Below, in pieces: positions 11,873 to 23,006 of a stretch of 64,000 bases of DNA (position 1 is its first letter; every line of letters begins with the position of its first letter). A program made the translations under genes and the position numbers. Where the stretch lies: NCBI GenBank assembly GCA_943736015.1, contig OX031063.1:19079501-19143500 (forward strand), in the 5' to 3' direction. Origin of the DNA: Tridacna crocea. Its lineage: Eukaryota > Mollusca > Bivalvia > Cardiida > Cardiidae. The notes under the pieces were generated by a model. The model did not search any database, was not told where the DNA came from, and saw only the letters and a list, made by a program, of their open reading frames with translations.

Positions 11873-12312
11873 CTTCTGGTGGAATTTTGGTGACTAGTCT
11901 GAAATCATTGCCCCATTTTACCCCGACATAAATCATGAAATCCCGCAAAATGAACTCATGTTACACCAAACTTGATTGAAGTCTCGAATGATTTTGTTTT
12001 TATTAATTTGGTTCAGAAAAAATAAAATATGCCAAGTTTTTACACGATGATGCATTTCTTTTTTGCGTTAGCATATCTCTGGGTTGTAAAAACTAGGGGT
12101 TGTTAGGTAAAGGGTTAAAATCAACATGATGTATGTATATTCATTCTATCTACCCTTTACTCAAACTACTTGAAAATTGAAAATCTCGAGCTTCATAAAC
12201 TTGGTAACCTATTTAGTATGTTTTCATTTTGAAACAAGCTCTGACAGCAACTACTAATCAGTCACACATTTCTTTCTAATAAAGTTTAACAAGCAAAAGC
12301 AATTGTACTGTG

Positions 12313-13206
12313 TTATGAGTATGAGGGCTGCCCTGAAAGTTCCCAGAATCGTGCCAGAACTTTTTTCATGTGTTTACATACACAAAAACATTTCGACTGT
12401 AAAAAACTAATATTTTATAGGTCTTGAATAATGAAAATAGAAATTACAGTGAATCATGTTACCTGATACCATCGAAAAAATATCACTAACAACCATCCAG
12501 AGCACACTAACTTTTTTTTTTGTGATGTTAGACAGCGTTCAACAACTCTAGGCACACTTAAAGTTTAGAGAATGGTTCACCTTTTCCAAGCAGTAGTCAC
12601 CAAATGCAAGGCATTTCCAATATCTCTTAATCCATTTATTGAAAATGAGAATGTACCATTTTTAATTTAAAGGCTGCCATGACGTTCAGAATGAGTTTTT
12701 GAAGTTAATATGATTTAACCCTTTACCACACAATGACGCCTTTTGATGCTCCTGGAAAAGAAGCCTTCTGAAAACACTGTGGCAAAAGGAGAAAATGCTG
12801 GTAACCAGCATTTTCTCCTTTTCCCACAATATTTTCATCCCTTCACAAAACAAATTTCAAATTTTCAGTCACTTTTATTTTGTTGTCTGCAAATGCTTTC
12901 AATTTGGACCAGTCTAAAATATTGTTGTTTGATAATGGGTTAAAGAAACAGCAACATAGCATTTTCTTTATCTCGGGGAAAAACAATAAAGTCCTTTTGA
13001 GCAAGGTCAAGGCTATGGGCCAGGTATTCTAATAGCTCAGATCCAAGCAGGTTGAATTGTTCAAATCTGGTGAACAACATTTCTGGATATATCAGAGTTT
13101 CGACAAATTCTATCACCGTCATTCTTTGGCTTACAGACCTACCAGTATATCTGTGTTTATTGGTTATGCTAATTAATGTCTTGGTACAATGTCCCTTTAA
13201 GTACAC
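12313..13206 (-). pseudogene. mariner-like transposon remnant
   Basis: On the minus strand LLEYLAHSLDLAQKDFIVFP matches the mariner signature around the last catalytic Asp (HPPYSPDLAPxDFxLFP type), encoded at about 12970-13040. The likely 3' terminal repeat lies at about 12313-12360 (AGGGCTGCCCTGAAAGTTCC), as in mariner ends. A family A copy at 12715-12943 interrupts the transposase 3' part. The upstream half of the transposase is not recognisable. The right boundary is unknown. Confidence 0.65.
12715..12943 (-). repeat. Family A MITE, reverse, nested in mariner remnant
   Basis: TTAACCCTTTACCACACAA to GATAATGGGTTAA, with a near-perfect hairpin (about 12774-12833). It lies immediately 3' of the readable mariner frame. 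Confidence 0.85.
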
Positions 13207-14210
13207 GCCATGATAAGATCAAACAAGTACAAAAGTTGCTGCAAAGATGCAGAAACAAGGGGAATAGCATGGCGAAAAAATAATTTCGCAGTTGCCATTT
13301 GTTTCAAGAATTCTTGAGTGAAATTTCATATTGTACACCAAAGTACATGTAGGCTTTATAATGAGATTGTATTATCAAAGAGTCGTCGACCAGTGAACTT
13401 AGGGAAAATAAAGGATAAAACAATTGATTGACAAAAATATAAACGTTTATTAAAACTCTTAAAGACAAAAATTGCATAAACAAAAAAAGAATATTCATTT
13501 TAAAGGAACAAGAGTTACGATTCCAAGTTTTAATAACTATGAAAGAGAATGATTAAAATAAAAAACATTTTTGGACACTTTGAATTCATCAAATAACATA
13601 ACCATATCAAATTCATCCTGCTGAACAACTCCAATGAGCTGTTGACCAATTTATTTGTGCAAGTTGCCTGTAACAGGTCATCCACCCAATGTCAAAATTT
13701 ATATCTTCACTCATTCTATCTTAAAGACAAATACATGTAGAATCAACTTATTTTGTATATTTTTCCTATTTTTCCAAGTTTGACAGCTCGTTCAGACGAC
13801 AGATGATGGCATCTAGGTAGAACAAATGCTTTATCAGTTCATTAAAAAATTAATCAACTGACAACGCTAAAAAGCGATCTATAAGTTGTTTTCACAAATA
13901 TGCACATTAATGGCATATTGGCATAATAAATTATAATGTCTTTTTTTCAAATTTAAAAAATCAACCGAACAAATTCAGTTTTTAGCTTTAATTCTAAAAT
14001 TCAAGTCTAGCACAAGACTAGAAATCATATGTCATCTCAACGCTTTGATGAAAGTAGTTCCGAGTCTGTTTAGTCACATGACTAAATGACAGATAACAAA
14101 ATAAATTATATAATATAAAATATGTCTAATATTTAGTCAGATGTGATTTAAAACTGTTGAAAATGCAAGTTTTTACCCAAATGAATATAAGTTTCTTAGT
14201 GCTTCAAGGG
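13207..14210. other. AT-rich unannotated stretch
   Basis: No exon, hairpin or known repeat identified. Only short, domain-free open frames are present. Confidence 0.35.
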
Positions 14211-14440
14211 TTAACCCTTTACCTGATATGCGAATTTGAGGCTCTTCCTTTTCAGCAGCAAATAAAGATATGATGTCAAAAATATGAACAAATGAGGATA
14301 CAAATATCTGATTGAGTGGAAAACATTGTGGGAAAAGGAGAAATTGCTCGTTACGAGCAATTTCTCCTTTTCCCACAATGTTTTCAAAAGCTGTCTGTTG
14401 TTGATACGTCAAAATGAGTATCTATGGAGTAAAGGGTTAA
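14211..14440. repeat. Subfamily C hairpin MITE
   Basis: TTAACCCTTTACCTGATATG to GGAGTAAAGGGTTAA. The outer stem is the family A AACATTGTGGGAAAAGGAG, but the core is AAATTGCTCGTTACGAGCAA. The right end (TATCTATGGAGTAAAG) matches subfamily B, so C looks intermediate between A and B. Confidence 0.8.
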
Positions 14441-14589
14441 CAGATTTCATGCAGATAGCTTTTGGAAGTGGCTAAAAATTTGGTATACCCAGCAAATAAA
14501 CAAATATTTTGTAAAATATGTTTTTTAGAGTCTTCATGGATCCATATTTTGTGATGACTTAATCAGTATCATGGATCAATTAGATGCAT

Positions 14590-14844
14590 TTAACTCTTTA
14601 CCACACTTTTAACAACTTTTGTCCCTACTTTTAACAACCCTGAGAAAGAAAGAACACACAGAAAACATTGTGGAAAAAGGAGAAAATGATGGTAACCAGC
14701 ATTTTCTCTTTTTCACATAATATTTTCTACCTTATCAAAGTCAGAAATCATCATATTACATAGATTTTTTTTTCAAAATTTTGTTGTCTGCAGATGCTTT
14801 GAATTTGGTCCAGTCCAAAGATTTATCGTTTAATAAAGAGTTAA
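14590..14844 (-). repeat. Family A MITE, reverse
   Basis: TTAACTCTTTACCACACTT to TAATAAAGAGTTAA. It has a small internal duplication of TTTTAACAAC near the left end. Confidence 0.75.
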
Positions 14845-14919
14845 GTGTTTTATGCCAATGCATTGCTCAAATGTTTTCAGTTTGAACCAGTATAGAATTT
14901 CCTTGTTCAGTACATAGTG

Positions 14920-15285
14920 TATGTTTGTTGACCGATCAAAATTGGATGAACAATTCTTGAAAAGGGTCACCCAAGGAACATCTCTGTGAAATTATTTCAA
15001 AATATGACCAACGGTTTCAGAGGAAAAGATTTTTAAAGAATTTCATAGAAAGTTCTATTTGGTTGCTATGGCAACCAAAGTTTTTTATGGAATCAAATTT
15101 TGTGAACAATTTTTGAATAGGATCTCCCAAGGAACATTCCAGTCAAGTTTGGCCAAATCCGCCCGGTGGTTTAGGAGATGTTTAAAGAAATTGTTGAGGA
15201 CTCACGACAGACGACGCACGACGGACATAGCGTGATCCTGAAAGCTCCTCTTGAGCGTGTTGTGCTCAGGTGAACTAAAAGCCTA
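14920..15285. repeat. Dispersed bivalve-type repeat with CTCAGGTGA tail
   Basis: Two related segments each contain a (C/T)CCCAAGGAACAT box followed by a segment ending near GGTTTCAG or GGTTTAGGAG. Then GACGACGCACGACGGAC and a small foldback (CTCCTCTTGAGCGTG / TGTGCTCAGGTGAAC) end in CTAAAA. I recognise this ending as a dispersed repeat in bivalve genomes. The class is not settled. Confidence 0.55.
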
Positions 15286-15297
15286 TTTCAAAGAAAA

Positions 15298-15533
15298 TTA
15301 ACTAATCAACAAAATTAAAAACTTGGCCAAAGTGAAAGCATTTGCTATCAACAATTTGAAGGTATCTAAAATGATGAAATTTGTTGTCAAACGTGTGAAG
15401 TAACAGAACATTGTAAGAAAAAGAGAAATTAAATGCTATTTACCAGCATTTTCCACTTTCCTCGCAAAGTTTCCAAAAAGCTTTTTCCTCAGGGTTGTTA
15501 AAAGTTGGGATTATGTTGTAAAAGGGCAATTAA
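15298..15533 (+). repeat. Family A MITE at the glycosyltransferase stop codon
   Basis: A worn forward copy, TTAACTAATCAAC to AAAAGGGCAATTAA. Its right TTAA (15530-15533) contains the minus-strand TAA stop of the glycosyltransferase, so the transcript's 3' UTR would begin with this repeat. Confidence 0.65.
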
Positions 15534-16459
15534 TCAGTCAGCTGATGACTGTTTCTATAATACAATATGACGCCTGGTATGATTTTTCTAACATCAGTGC
15601 TTTTCGCTAAAGATGGATCTGATGTTAAATATGTATGAACCCAATGATGAACTGTAAATGAATATTCATAAGGCTTTCTTTTAAGGCCATGTCGTTTAAG
15701 TGATATGCATGCCTTTTGTTGAGTGTATGATATCTTATCGAAGTTTAAGCACCTGCTTTTCATGTAGCCAAACTTTGCTGGATCAATGGTTGGGAAAAAG
15801 TACTCTGCAGGTGCAATGTAAACACCATCATCACTTTTGGGGTCAGTTTTATCAAGTAACATATGCTGTTTGTATATCACAGTAAGATAATGTGGTCCAG
15901 TACTGTCTAAGACATTCCACATATGGTTAAACAATGGTAAGTTATCTATAAATTTCTTCATCAATGGATGCTTCGCTTTACATGCCATTAAAGCATTTAT
16001 CAATAAATGTTCAAAATTTACGTCAATAATTGGGTGTTCATAAGGCTCCTGGGCTAGAATACATGTATATTTTCTGGTGAGATCATCTAAAGGCCGTAAA
16101 CTTTCTAAATCGAGATCAGCATACACACCACCAAACTCATACAAAATTACATATCTCATAGCATCAGCTCTCCGTATATTTTCTAAGTAGCCATCATAAT
16201 ACTGAAGTAAGTTAGGGTGCTTATCAGCAATCAGTTGTCTTGCACTTTCATCTGTCCAAAACATAAACTCCCAATCTGGATGGTTCTTTGCCCATGATTT
16301 CATCCATCGTAGATACTTAATGGGAATTTCTGTGGTTTTCCAGGTCTGGTGAATAATTTTAGGAATTCTGTGAACACCATCAGAAGGCAAATCTTCAATA
16401 CTGTCTATACCAAGGGAAGGGTATTGTCTGTCTTTAATCATAAACTCTGGGATGAAAAA
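15530..16459 (-). CDS. GT32-like glycosyltransferase, catalytic exon
   Basis: One 3'-terminal exon of 309 codons plus TAA. A minus-strand acceptor (TTTTTCAG, AG at 16461-16460) opens it in phase 0 as FFIPEF. The order fits the Gly_transf_sug DXD family (OCH1 / alpha-1,4-galactosyltransferase-like): IPKIIHQTW at residues 67-75 of the joined 344-aa protein, FWTDESARQLI, RRADAMRYVILYEFGGVYAD, the DLD metal/nucleotide-sugar motif at about 150-152, and a C-terminal VHHWVHTYL. Such enzymes are Golgi lumenal and move a sugar from a nucleotide donor; the acceptor cannot be told from sequence. It pairs with the signal-anchor exon at 23792-23896. The stop codon lies in the TTAA of an adjacent repeat. 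No frame damage seen. Confidence 0.92.
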   Translation of the reverse strand, partial: FFIPEFMIKDRQYPSLGIDSIEDLPSDGVHRIPKIIHQTWKTTEIPIKYLRWMKSWAKNHPDWEFMFWTDESARQLIADKHPNLLQYYDGYLENIRRADAMRYVILYEFGGVYADLDLESLRPLDDLTRKYTCILAQEPYEHPIIDVNFEHLLINALMACKAKHPLMKKFIDNLPLFNHMWNVLDSTGPHYLTVIYKQHMLLDKTDPKSDDGVYIAPAEYFFPTIDPAKFGYMKSRCLNFDKISYTQQKACISLKRHGLKRKPYEYSFTVHHWVHTYLTSDPSLAKSTDVRKIIPGVILYYRNSHQLTD

Positions 16460-16706
16460 CTGAAAAACAAAGTCACAACATAAGTACAAGCAGACAATCG
16501 CATTATGTTCCAGAAACTAATAACACAAAAAATCAGCTGCTAGCATGAATTCATCTGGATCAATATTATTTCATTTTCTTTCAAAAAGTAGATGGCTTTA
16601 ACATCTGACAGGTTCCGAAAACATTATGCTTTTGAAAGGATAGCAAACATCAAGTAAAAAAAGCCAAATGCACCACATGCAGGTTCCAATGCTTGGCTGC
16701 AAGTGC

Positions 16707-16903
16707 TTAACCCATTACCAAACGACAATATTTTAGACTGGTCCAAATTGAAAGCATTTGCAGGCGACAAAATTAAAGTGACTGAAAATTTGAAATTTAT
16801 TCTGTAAAGGGTAGAAAACATTGTGGGAAAAGGAGAAAATGCTGGTTCCAAAGGCTTCTTTCGCAGGGGCGTCAAAAGTAGGGATTGTGTGGTACTGGGT
16901 TAA
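16707..16903 (+). repeat. Family A MITE with half hairpin
   Basis: TTAACCCATTACC to TACTGGGTTAA. The right hairpin arm is missing: GAAAATGCTGGTTCC runs straight into the right half. Confidence 0.75.
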
Positions 16904-17679
16904 TTATCAGTTTTTCATGGTTAAAACATGTCTAAGTTTGAAAGAAATATCTTCTGTGATAGTAGAAATACAGGAACCCTGTTAAAATGAACTTTGCTAA
17001 AGCGCTGACACTATTGCATTGTGGGGGGGGGTCTAATGGCTCCCAAACTTTTGGGGGTTTATCATTTTTCAGTTTGATCCGAATCCACCGTTGCTTTGAT
17101 AAGAATCCTCATTGTAAAAAATCAAAACCACCTATTGGTCAAATATGAAATTTATACTGTGCACATAATGTGACACTTTTTTCACACCTTCACCTTGTTC
17201 ATTACTTTCATCAACTATAGCTGCACACTGATCAACGTGAGCCGCGGACACCATGTGTTCTCGGTACACCAGATCGGATTTTCCATGGAAGAACCGGTGG
17301 TGGTGTAAGTATTTTCATTTTTGTGGACCTGATTTACCTAGATAGAAATGTTGATTTACAGCAATGTCAAGACGAATGATTGATCGGTTTACATACAAAC
17401 TAGGGAACAATAATACCATCATCTAAGCGAGCTGTGGCTTTATGAGCAACTGGGGTCTTATTGTTTAGCAGTTTATTGCCAAATTTTGGACAAAATCCCA
17501 AACCATTGTTCATTTTACAAGTTTGTATGATAAGATTAATGTATTCCCTATAGGAACACAAAATTTCACTTAGAAATGTCCATCCAAAGCGAAGATATAC
17601 GTTTTTGAATGGACCTGGGTAGAGGAAAATATGCTAACAAGACACCAATTTTATTTTCAATGTATGCACATGGACACCA

Positions 17680-17878
17680 GGGTCCGTATTCACCAACCAT
17701 TCTTAAGAACGTTCTTTGTCTTATTCTCCAGAATTTTCTACATTTGTAAGTAACACAACTTCTGATTGGCTAAACCATTCGGTTTATCCAATCAGAAGTT
17801 GTGTTATTTACAAATTTGGGAAACCTTGGAGAATAAGACTAAGAATATTCTCAAGAATGGTTGGTGAATACGGGTCCT
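17680..17878. repeat. Family D foldback MITE
   Basis: Family definition: ends GGGYCCGTATTCACCAACCA and inverse, arms with CTTATTCTCCAGAA, and a core CTTCTGATTGGCTAAACC / GGTTTAGCCAATCAGAAG. This copy is complete. The matching site in the right inverted arm (about 22021-22026) is empty, so it inserted after the arms were duplicated. Confidence 0.85.
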
Positions 17879-18189
17879 AATCAGAAAAAGCTTGGGGTAA
17901 CTGGACACCAACCTTTAAATCATCAATATTTCTGCCTGAAACTCAATGCATGGGCTGTGTACGAAGACTCTTTTTGTAAACATTATGTCACTACGGTCCA
18001 TTACTTGATAAAAAGCATGTTCAACCCAACTTCATTACTTCTAGCACGTGCTTTTTTGAAACATTTTCAATATTACGGCAATTTACGAAGTAGATTTACG
18101 ATGCTTGATCACAATTGACTGGTCATTGCCTCCAATGTTGGTGCAAGACATGTTCCTTGTTTACAGCGTTTCAGTTTTATGAATGTCGT

Positions 18190-18258
18190 ATTAACCCATT
18201 ACCAGGCAATCACGAGCTATAATCTCCTTGGGAAAGATGGCTTAGAAAAACATTGTCC
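18190..18258 (-). repeat. Truncated family A end within inverted arm
   Basis: TTAACCCATTACCAGGCAAT to AAACATTGTCC. The mirror image lies at 21643-21710, so the truncation predates the arm duplication. Confidence 0.5.
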
Positions 18259-18270
18259 TTATTAACTAAT

Positions 18271-19314
18271 CCAAAGAATCTGTAATTCGTGTTCATTACT
18301 TTGAGTGCAAGAATTGGTCACACTGGCCAACGTATGTATACGTTAGATCGCCGGCTTTGAGTTAGATTGTACATACACCGAAAATGTTCACTTCTTTCAT
18401 TCTTGATGGTATTAAAAACTTTTTTGTAGAACATGCTACATGTTGAATGGGACTATGAAAATTAATTATCTTCAAGATAATGCTTAATACATAATAGACA
18501 TATTTGTAAACATTCGATTACTTATAAAGAGGTGAGTTTGTTTTTGAAATTTCTCAGCAACTTGATTGCTGACATTTTTTCACTTGTACAATTTTCACTT
18601 TGAGTTTGATACTACCTCTCGATGCTCTAGAACCAACTAAAGACTTCTGCATGGATAAAAAGAGGGAACAGAATCAGGTTAAATTTATATCGCTCAAAGG
18701 TACGTAGTGTGCTAGGAAATTATTAGAGAGGTTAAATGCAGCCATGGCAAATTACTAAATGAAATCTTTTCTGAAATTCATCATATATATAAATAAACCA
18801 CGTCTGTTTCCTGTTTCGTTTTTATTTTTTTCGTTTTATTTACAAAACTATGACGAAACAAACGGCGTATCAGAACAATTACGCTCGAAGATACAGAATT
18901 AGCAAACTCTCTGGCAGTCTGAATTTTAAAATCACCACTGTTAGAGGGTCTGATGACCTCTTCAATAAATTTCAGCAATACGAAATATAGTGAAACCTGG
19001 CATGTTGGCCACCGGTATCAAGCAAGCAACCTGAATAAACAAGCATACATTTAGTTCCCGACAAATAACAATGCACAGACATTCATCTATATCAAGCAAG
19101 CACCTGCCTTTGGCAAGCTCTTTCAACCGTCCCTTTGGTAATTGATTAATATAGGTTGAACTGTAACTATATCTGAGCACTATAGTGCTGTATTTCCAAG
19201 AACTATGTAAGTTTGTAACAATAAAGATAAATATCTCATATATCATGATCACCCAGCATATTGGATGAAATGAAACATTATCAGAGATCATCTGTGTTAT
19301 GAAATACATGTACA
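18271..19314. other. Spacer inside the inverted structure, left
   Basis: The first ~80 bp keep weak similarity to the right side (ATTAACTAAT, TGGCCAAC). A minus-strand stretch at about 18830-18978 reads cleanly (FIEEVIRPSNSGDFKIQ) but shows no domain I know. Confidence 0.35.
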
Positions 19315-19506
19315 TGTATGTGTCGTAGTCCAAACTGGAATCTAGGCAGATCCGGAATCTGCCTAGACCAAATTGGAATTCTATTTTGGTCCAGACCAAA
19401 TTAGAATTCTACTTTGGTCTAGACAGATTCCAGATCTGCCTAGACCAAATGAGGATTCCAATTTGGCTAGGCAGATCCAGAATCTGCCTAGACCAAACTG
19501 GAATTT
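19315..19506. repeat. Palindromic satellite block, left
   Basis: Alternating direct and inverted short units built from TCTGCCTAGACCAAA, TTGGAATTC and their complements. An inverted counterpart lies at 20921-21130, with the same outer junction (GTCGTAGTCCAAACTGGAAT against CCAATCTGGCCTACGAC). Confidence 0.8.
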
Positions 19507-20021
19507 TTAATTTACACCCAAAAATAAAAGAAGTTGTTATTCAGAAAAATTCATAGTAAGTATAAATTTCGAATATTTTGCACTTTAGCAGGAAAAAGAT
19601 GTAGGAAATGGAACAAATGGGGAAAAAAGAAAGATATTGCTAGAACTACATATACCTTTTAGTTGTAAACATAATGGATCTGTTTGATTTAATAGAAAGA
19701 AATCGTGAAATAATCCAATAATAAAGTAGTAAGCATTGTTGAAAAAGTAGATTTTTTTTTGTAATTTCCTAAGGATTCTACCACAGAGTTGTAGTTGTAA
19801 ACCTGTTTTTGTAGGATTGATACTATAAAAATGAGAAAAATGATTACCGTAATAAATCCGGCAGAAATTATGATGGGAAAAGGGGAATCATTCGTGACTG
19901 TATTTTCTTTATATTCTTTCCCCAATAAATGGTAATCTATAATATGTGATGGGTCAACCTGTCTACCTGGCACAAGTATGATGTGTGAAGACTAGTGAAA
20001 GTTGAAATTGTGAAAATATTT
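19507..20021. other. AT-rich spacer
   Basis: A minus-strand open frame at 19689-19973 contains one hydrophobic run (IIISAGFITVIIFLIFIV) but lacks splice or homology support. Confidence 0.3.
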
Positions 20022-20245
20022 ATAACCCTTTACCACTCAATGCTGACTCTTAACGAACCTGGGAAAGGAGCCTTTTGAAAATGGGGGAGGAAGAAAATTC
20101 TGATAACTAGCATTTTCTCTTTTTCCCACAATATTTTCTACCTTATCAAAGAAAAAATGCTCAATCTTAACCAGATTGAAATCGTTGTCTGCAAATTCTT
20201 TCAATTTGGACAAGGCTAAAATTTTGTGGTCTGGTAAAGGGTTAA
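20022..20245 (-). repeat. Family A MITE, reverse
   Basis: TATAACCCTTTACCACTCAA to GGTAAAGGGTTAA. Hairpin arms are unequal: GGGGGAGGAAGAAAATTC against a standard right arm. It sits close to the centre of the inverted structure. Confidence 0.7.
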
Positions 20246-20920
20246 TTGCCAAATTACATGTAGCTATAAAAGTGTGAATGTGTGATATCTTCTTGACCAA
20301 TCACACATTCAGGGACCATCTGGCAACCCCTTACATAAAATTAGAGAGATTGCAGACAGTGTACAGGTATCTGGGTCAATAGTTTTCAAACATGTGACTG
20401 TTTATTAGATAGGTTACTATAAACATATCACCTACAGAAAATCTACCTGAAGTGAAATTTTAATCTTGGTCAGCCAACGCAGTCAGTGCAATCTGAACAG
20501 TGTCGATACTTATTTTTGCAGTTTCTGCATGGTCTATTTTTACATGAATGGTCACATTTACTAAACCGTTTTTGTTTTTGAAATAATTCCTTGTAATTAA
20601 TTGCATTGTTCATGAATAAAAAATGCCCAAATCAAAAAAATAATAATGATAATAAAATGTAGACAAAAGACCAAACTGTGATAATGTACATGCTAATCTT
20701 TGTCTACACTTACTACAAAATATATGATTTAAGTTGGGAACTACATACCGGTAAACATAAGAATGAGGATAAATTCATACTTTTTTTCCTTTTGTATAAA
20801 TGTGTTTACTGAATAAAGCATTTACAGAAAAGGTGTAAAAATCAAAATTCAGGTGATAAAGAAATGCTTTATTTGTGTTAAAATGGGTATTTACTGAAAA
20901 AATTCTAAAGAAAGAAAAGA

Positions 20921-21130
20921 TTCCAATTTGGTCTAGGCAGATCCTGTATCTGCCTAGCCAAACTGGAATTCTAATTTGGCCTAGACAGATCTGGAATCTG
21001 CCTAGACCAAACAAGAATTCTATTTTGGTCTAGACCAAATTAGAATTCTAGTTTGGCCTAGGCAGATTCCAGATCTGCCTAGGCCGATTCCGGATCTGCC
21101 TGGATTCCAATCTGGCCTACGACATATACA
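20921..21130. repeat. Palindromic satellite block, right
   Basis: Inverted counterpart of 19315-19506, made of the same GAATTC- and CTAGACC-centred units in slightly different number. Confidence 0.8.
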
Positions 21131-21617
21131 TTTATTATCAATGAATTTAAAGAGCTGCAAGTACTTTCGCTTTATGACACTAGGAGAAAATAAGCCCCAC
21201 CAACAAAAGCTATGTTTTTCAACATATCAAAATTTATTGAAGGAGTGTGATAGAAAACTACCCAATGCCAATCTCGTAATTGAGTTCTTTAGAGAGGACA
21301 CATTTTACAATTTTCACAACACGCCGTACACGGAAAATAAGTTCCTTCCACATAAGCCATGTTTTTTAAAGGATCGAAGTATCTCGAAAGAAACTTGTGG
21401 AATCATCCACGTTGATTTTTGTTGATTTCCACTTGGTGGTTTAATTCTGAGGAGAAGTCTATTAAATAAAAAATTTAGAAATAAACGCGTAGACGAACAA
21501 ACGCACGCATGTAAATGTACGAAGGGTACAACGCCATTCTAACAGTTGGCCAAGCGGAATTGAAAATTATTTAAACTAAGAATCAGGCCAAATGTGGTAA
21601 ATAATGTACACACTGTA
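21131..21617. other. Spacer with a 94-codon open frame
   Basis: The frame at 21141-21425 (plus) runs without breaks and contains CDRKLPNANLVIEFF, but it matches no family I recognise and has no clear splice sites. I leave it unassigned. Confidence 0.2.
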
Positions 21618-22487
21618 TTAGTTAATAGGGTTTTTTCTTTATGGACAATGTTTTTCTAAGCCATCTTTCCCAGGGACATTAAAGCTCCTGATTGCGTGGT
21701 AATGGGTTTATTACGCCATTCATTAAACTGAAACGCTGTAAACGAGGAACATGTCTTGCACCAACATTGGAGGCAATGACCGGTCAATTGTGATCAAGCA
21801 TCGTAGGTCTACTTCGTAAATTGCCGTAATATTGCAAATATTTTAAAAAAGCAAGTGCTAGAAGTGATGAAATTGGGTTGAACATGCTCTTTATCAGGTA
21901 ATGGACCGTAGTGACATAATGTTTACAAAAAGAGTCTTCGTACACAGCCCATGCATCGAGTTTCAGGCAGAAATATTGATGATTTAAAGGTTGGTGTCCA
22001 GTTACCCCAAGCTTTTTCTGATCTGGTGTCCATGTGCATATATTGAAAAAAAAATTGGTGTCTTGTTAGCATATTTTCCTCTACCCAGGTCCATTCAAAA
22101 ACACATATCTTCGCTTTGGATGGACATTTCTAAGTGAAATTTTGTGTTCTATTAGGGAAAACATTTATCTCATCATACAAACTTGTAAAATGAACAATGG
22201 TTTTGAATTTTGTCCAAAATTTGGCAATAAACTGCAAAACAATAAGACCCCAGTTGCTCATAAAGCCACAGCTCGCTTAGATGATGGTATTATTATTCCG
22301 TAGTATGTATGTAAACAGATCAATCATTCGTCTTGACATTGCTGTAAAACAACATTTCTTTCTAGGTAAATCCGGTCCATAAAGATGAAAATACTTACAC
22401 CACCTCTGGTTCTTCCATGTAAAAATTTGATCTGGTGTACCGAGAACACATGGTGTCCGCGGCTCACGTTGATCAGTGTGCTATAGC
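21618..22487 (-). repeat. Right arm of the ~5.3-kb inverted structure
   Basis: Reverse complement of 17215-18270 without the D-type MITE. Differences are scattered small indels; for example HVFSVHQI stays readable in both arms while the continuation is frameshifted. Confidence 0.8.
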
Positions 22488-23006
22488 TGTGCATAATTGC
22501 ATTGTTTGACAAATAAACGCACAGTAGGTAACAAAAGGACTTCATGCCATAATTATCTTTGCACACAATCTTGCATAATACAGACCCTACATCAGTATGT
22601 CTGTATGTAGATCGTTAAGAGCGATATTAAATGTTCCATAACTTGCAAATGTATTCTGACACCCTAAATGTTCCAACACATTAAACTATTTAGAAAAAAG
22701 AGGGCCATGTTAAGACTTAAGATAGTCAAAATATTAAGAAATACTTGGACAGGCTGAAAAACGTGTTATCAAAAACATCTGACTTTTAAGTTTTGGAAAA
22801 TACCCTAGATAGGATAATCGGCTGTAGCATATTGAAGTTTTTGCAACACAATGCACACACAGACGACTACAGAGCTACAGCAAAAACTCAATGACTTCTC
22901 TGACAACGACCCAACTTAAAAAGAGAAAAAAATAAATGTACCAGCATTTTCTCATTTTTCCTAAATAATCTTAAATGGCATATTCCTACGGCCAAAGGTT
23001 GTGATG

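Larger units (their letters stand above)
17215..18270 (+). repeat. Left arm of a ~5.3-kb inverted structure
   Basis: About 860 bp, after subtracting a D-type MITE at 17680-17878, is repeated in reverse at 21618-22487. Matching landmarks are CTATAG followed by CACACTGATCAACGTGAGCC, TGTCAAGACGAATGATTGAT, and TCAGAAAAAGCTTGGGGTAA. One frame reads HGRTGGGVSIFI, which recalls the GGGVSI motif of LINE endonucleases, but the rest does not follow. It lies in the glycosyltransferase intron. Confidence 0.8.

Noticed and set aside
18962-19399. 145-codon minus frame in the inverted structure
   Set aside because: Its start is in the palindromic satellite. No domain, and composition like random AT-rich sequence.
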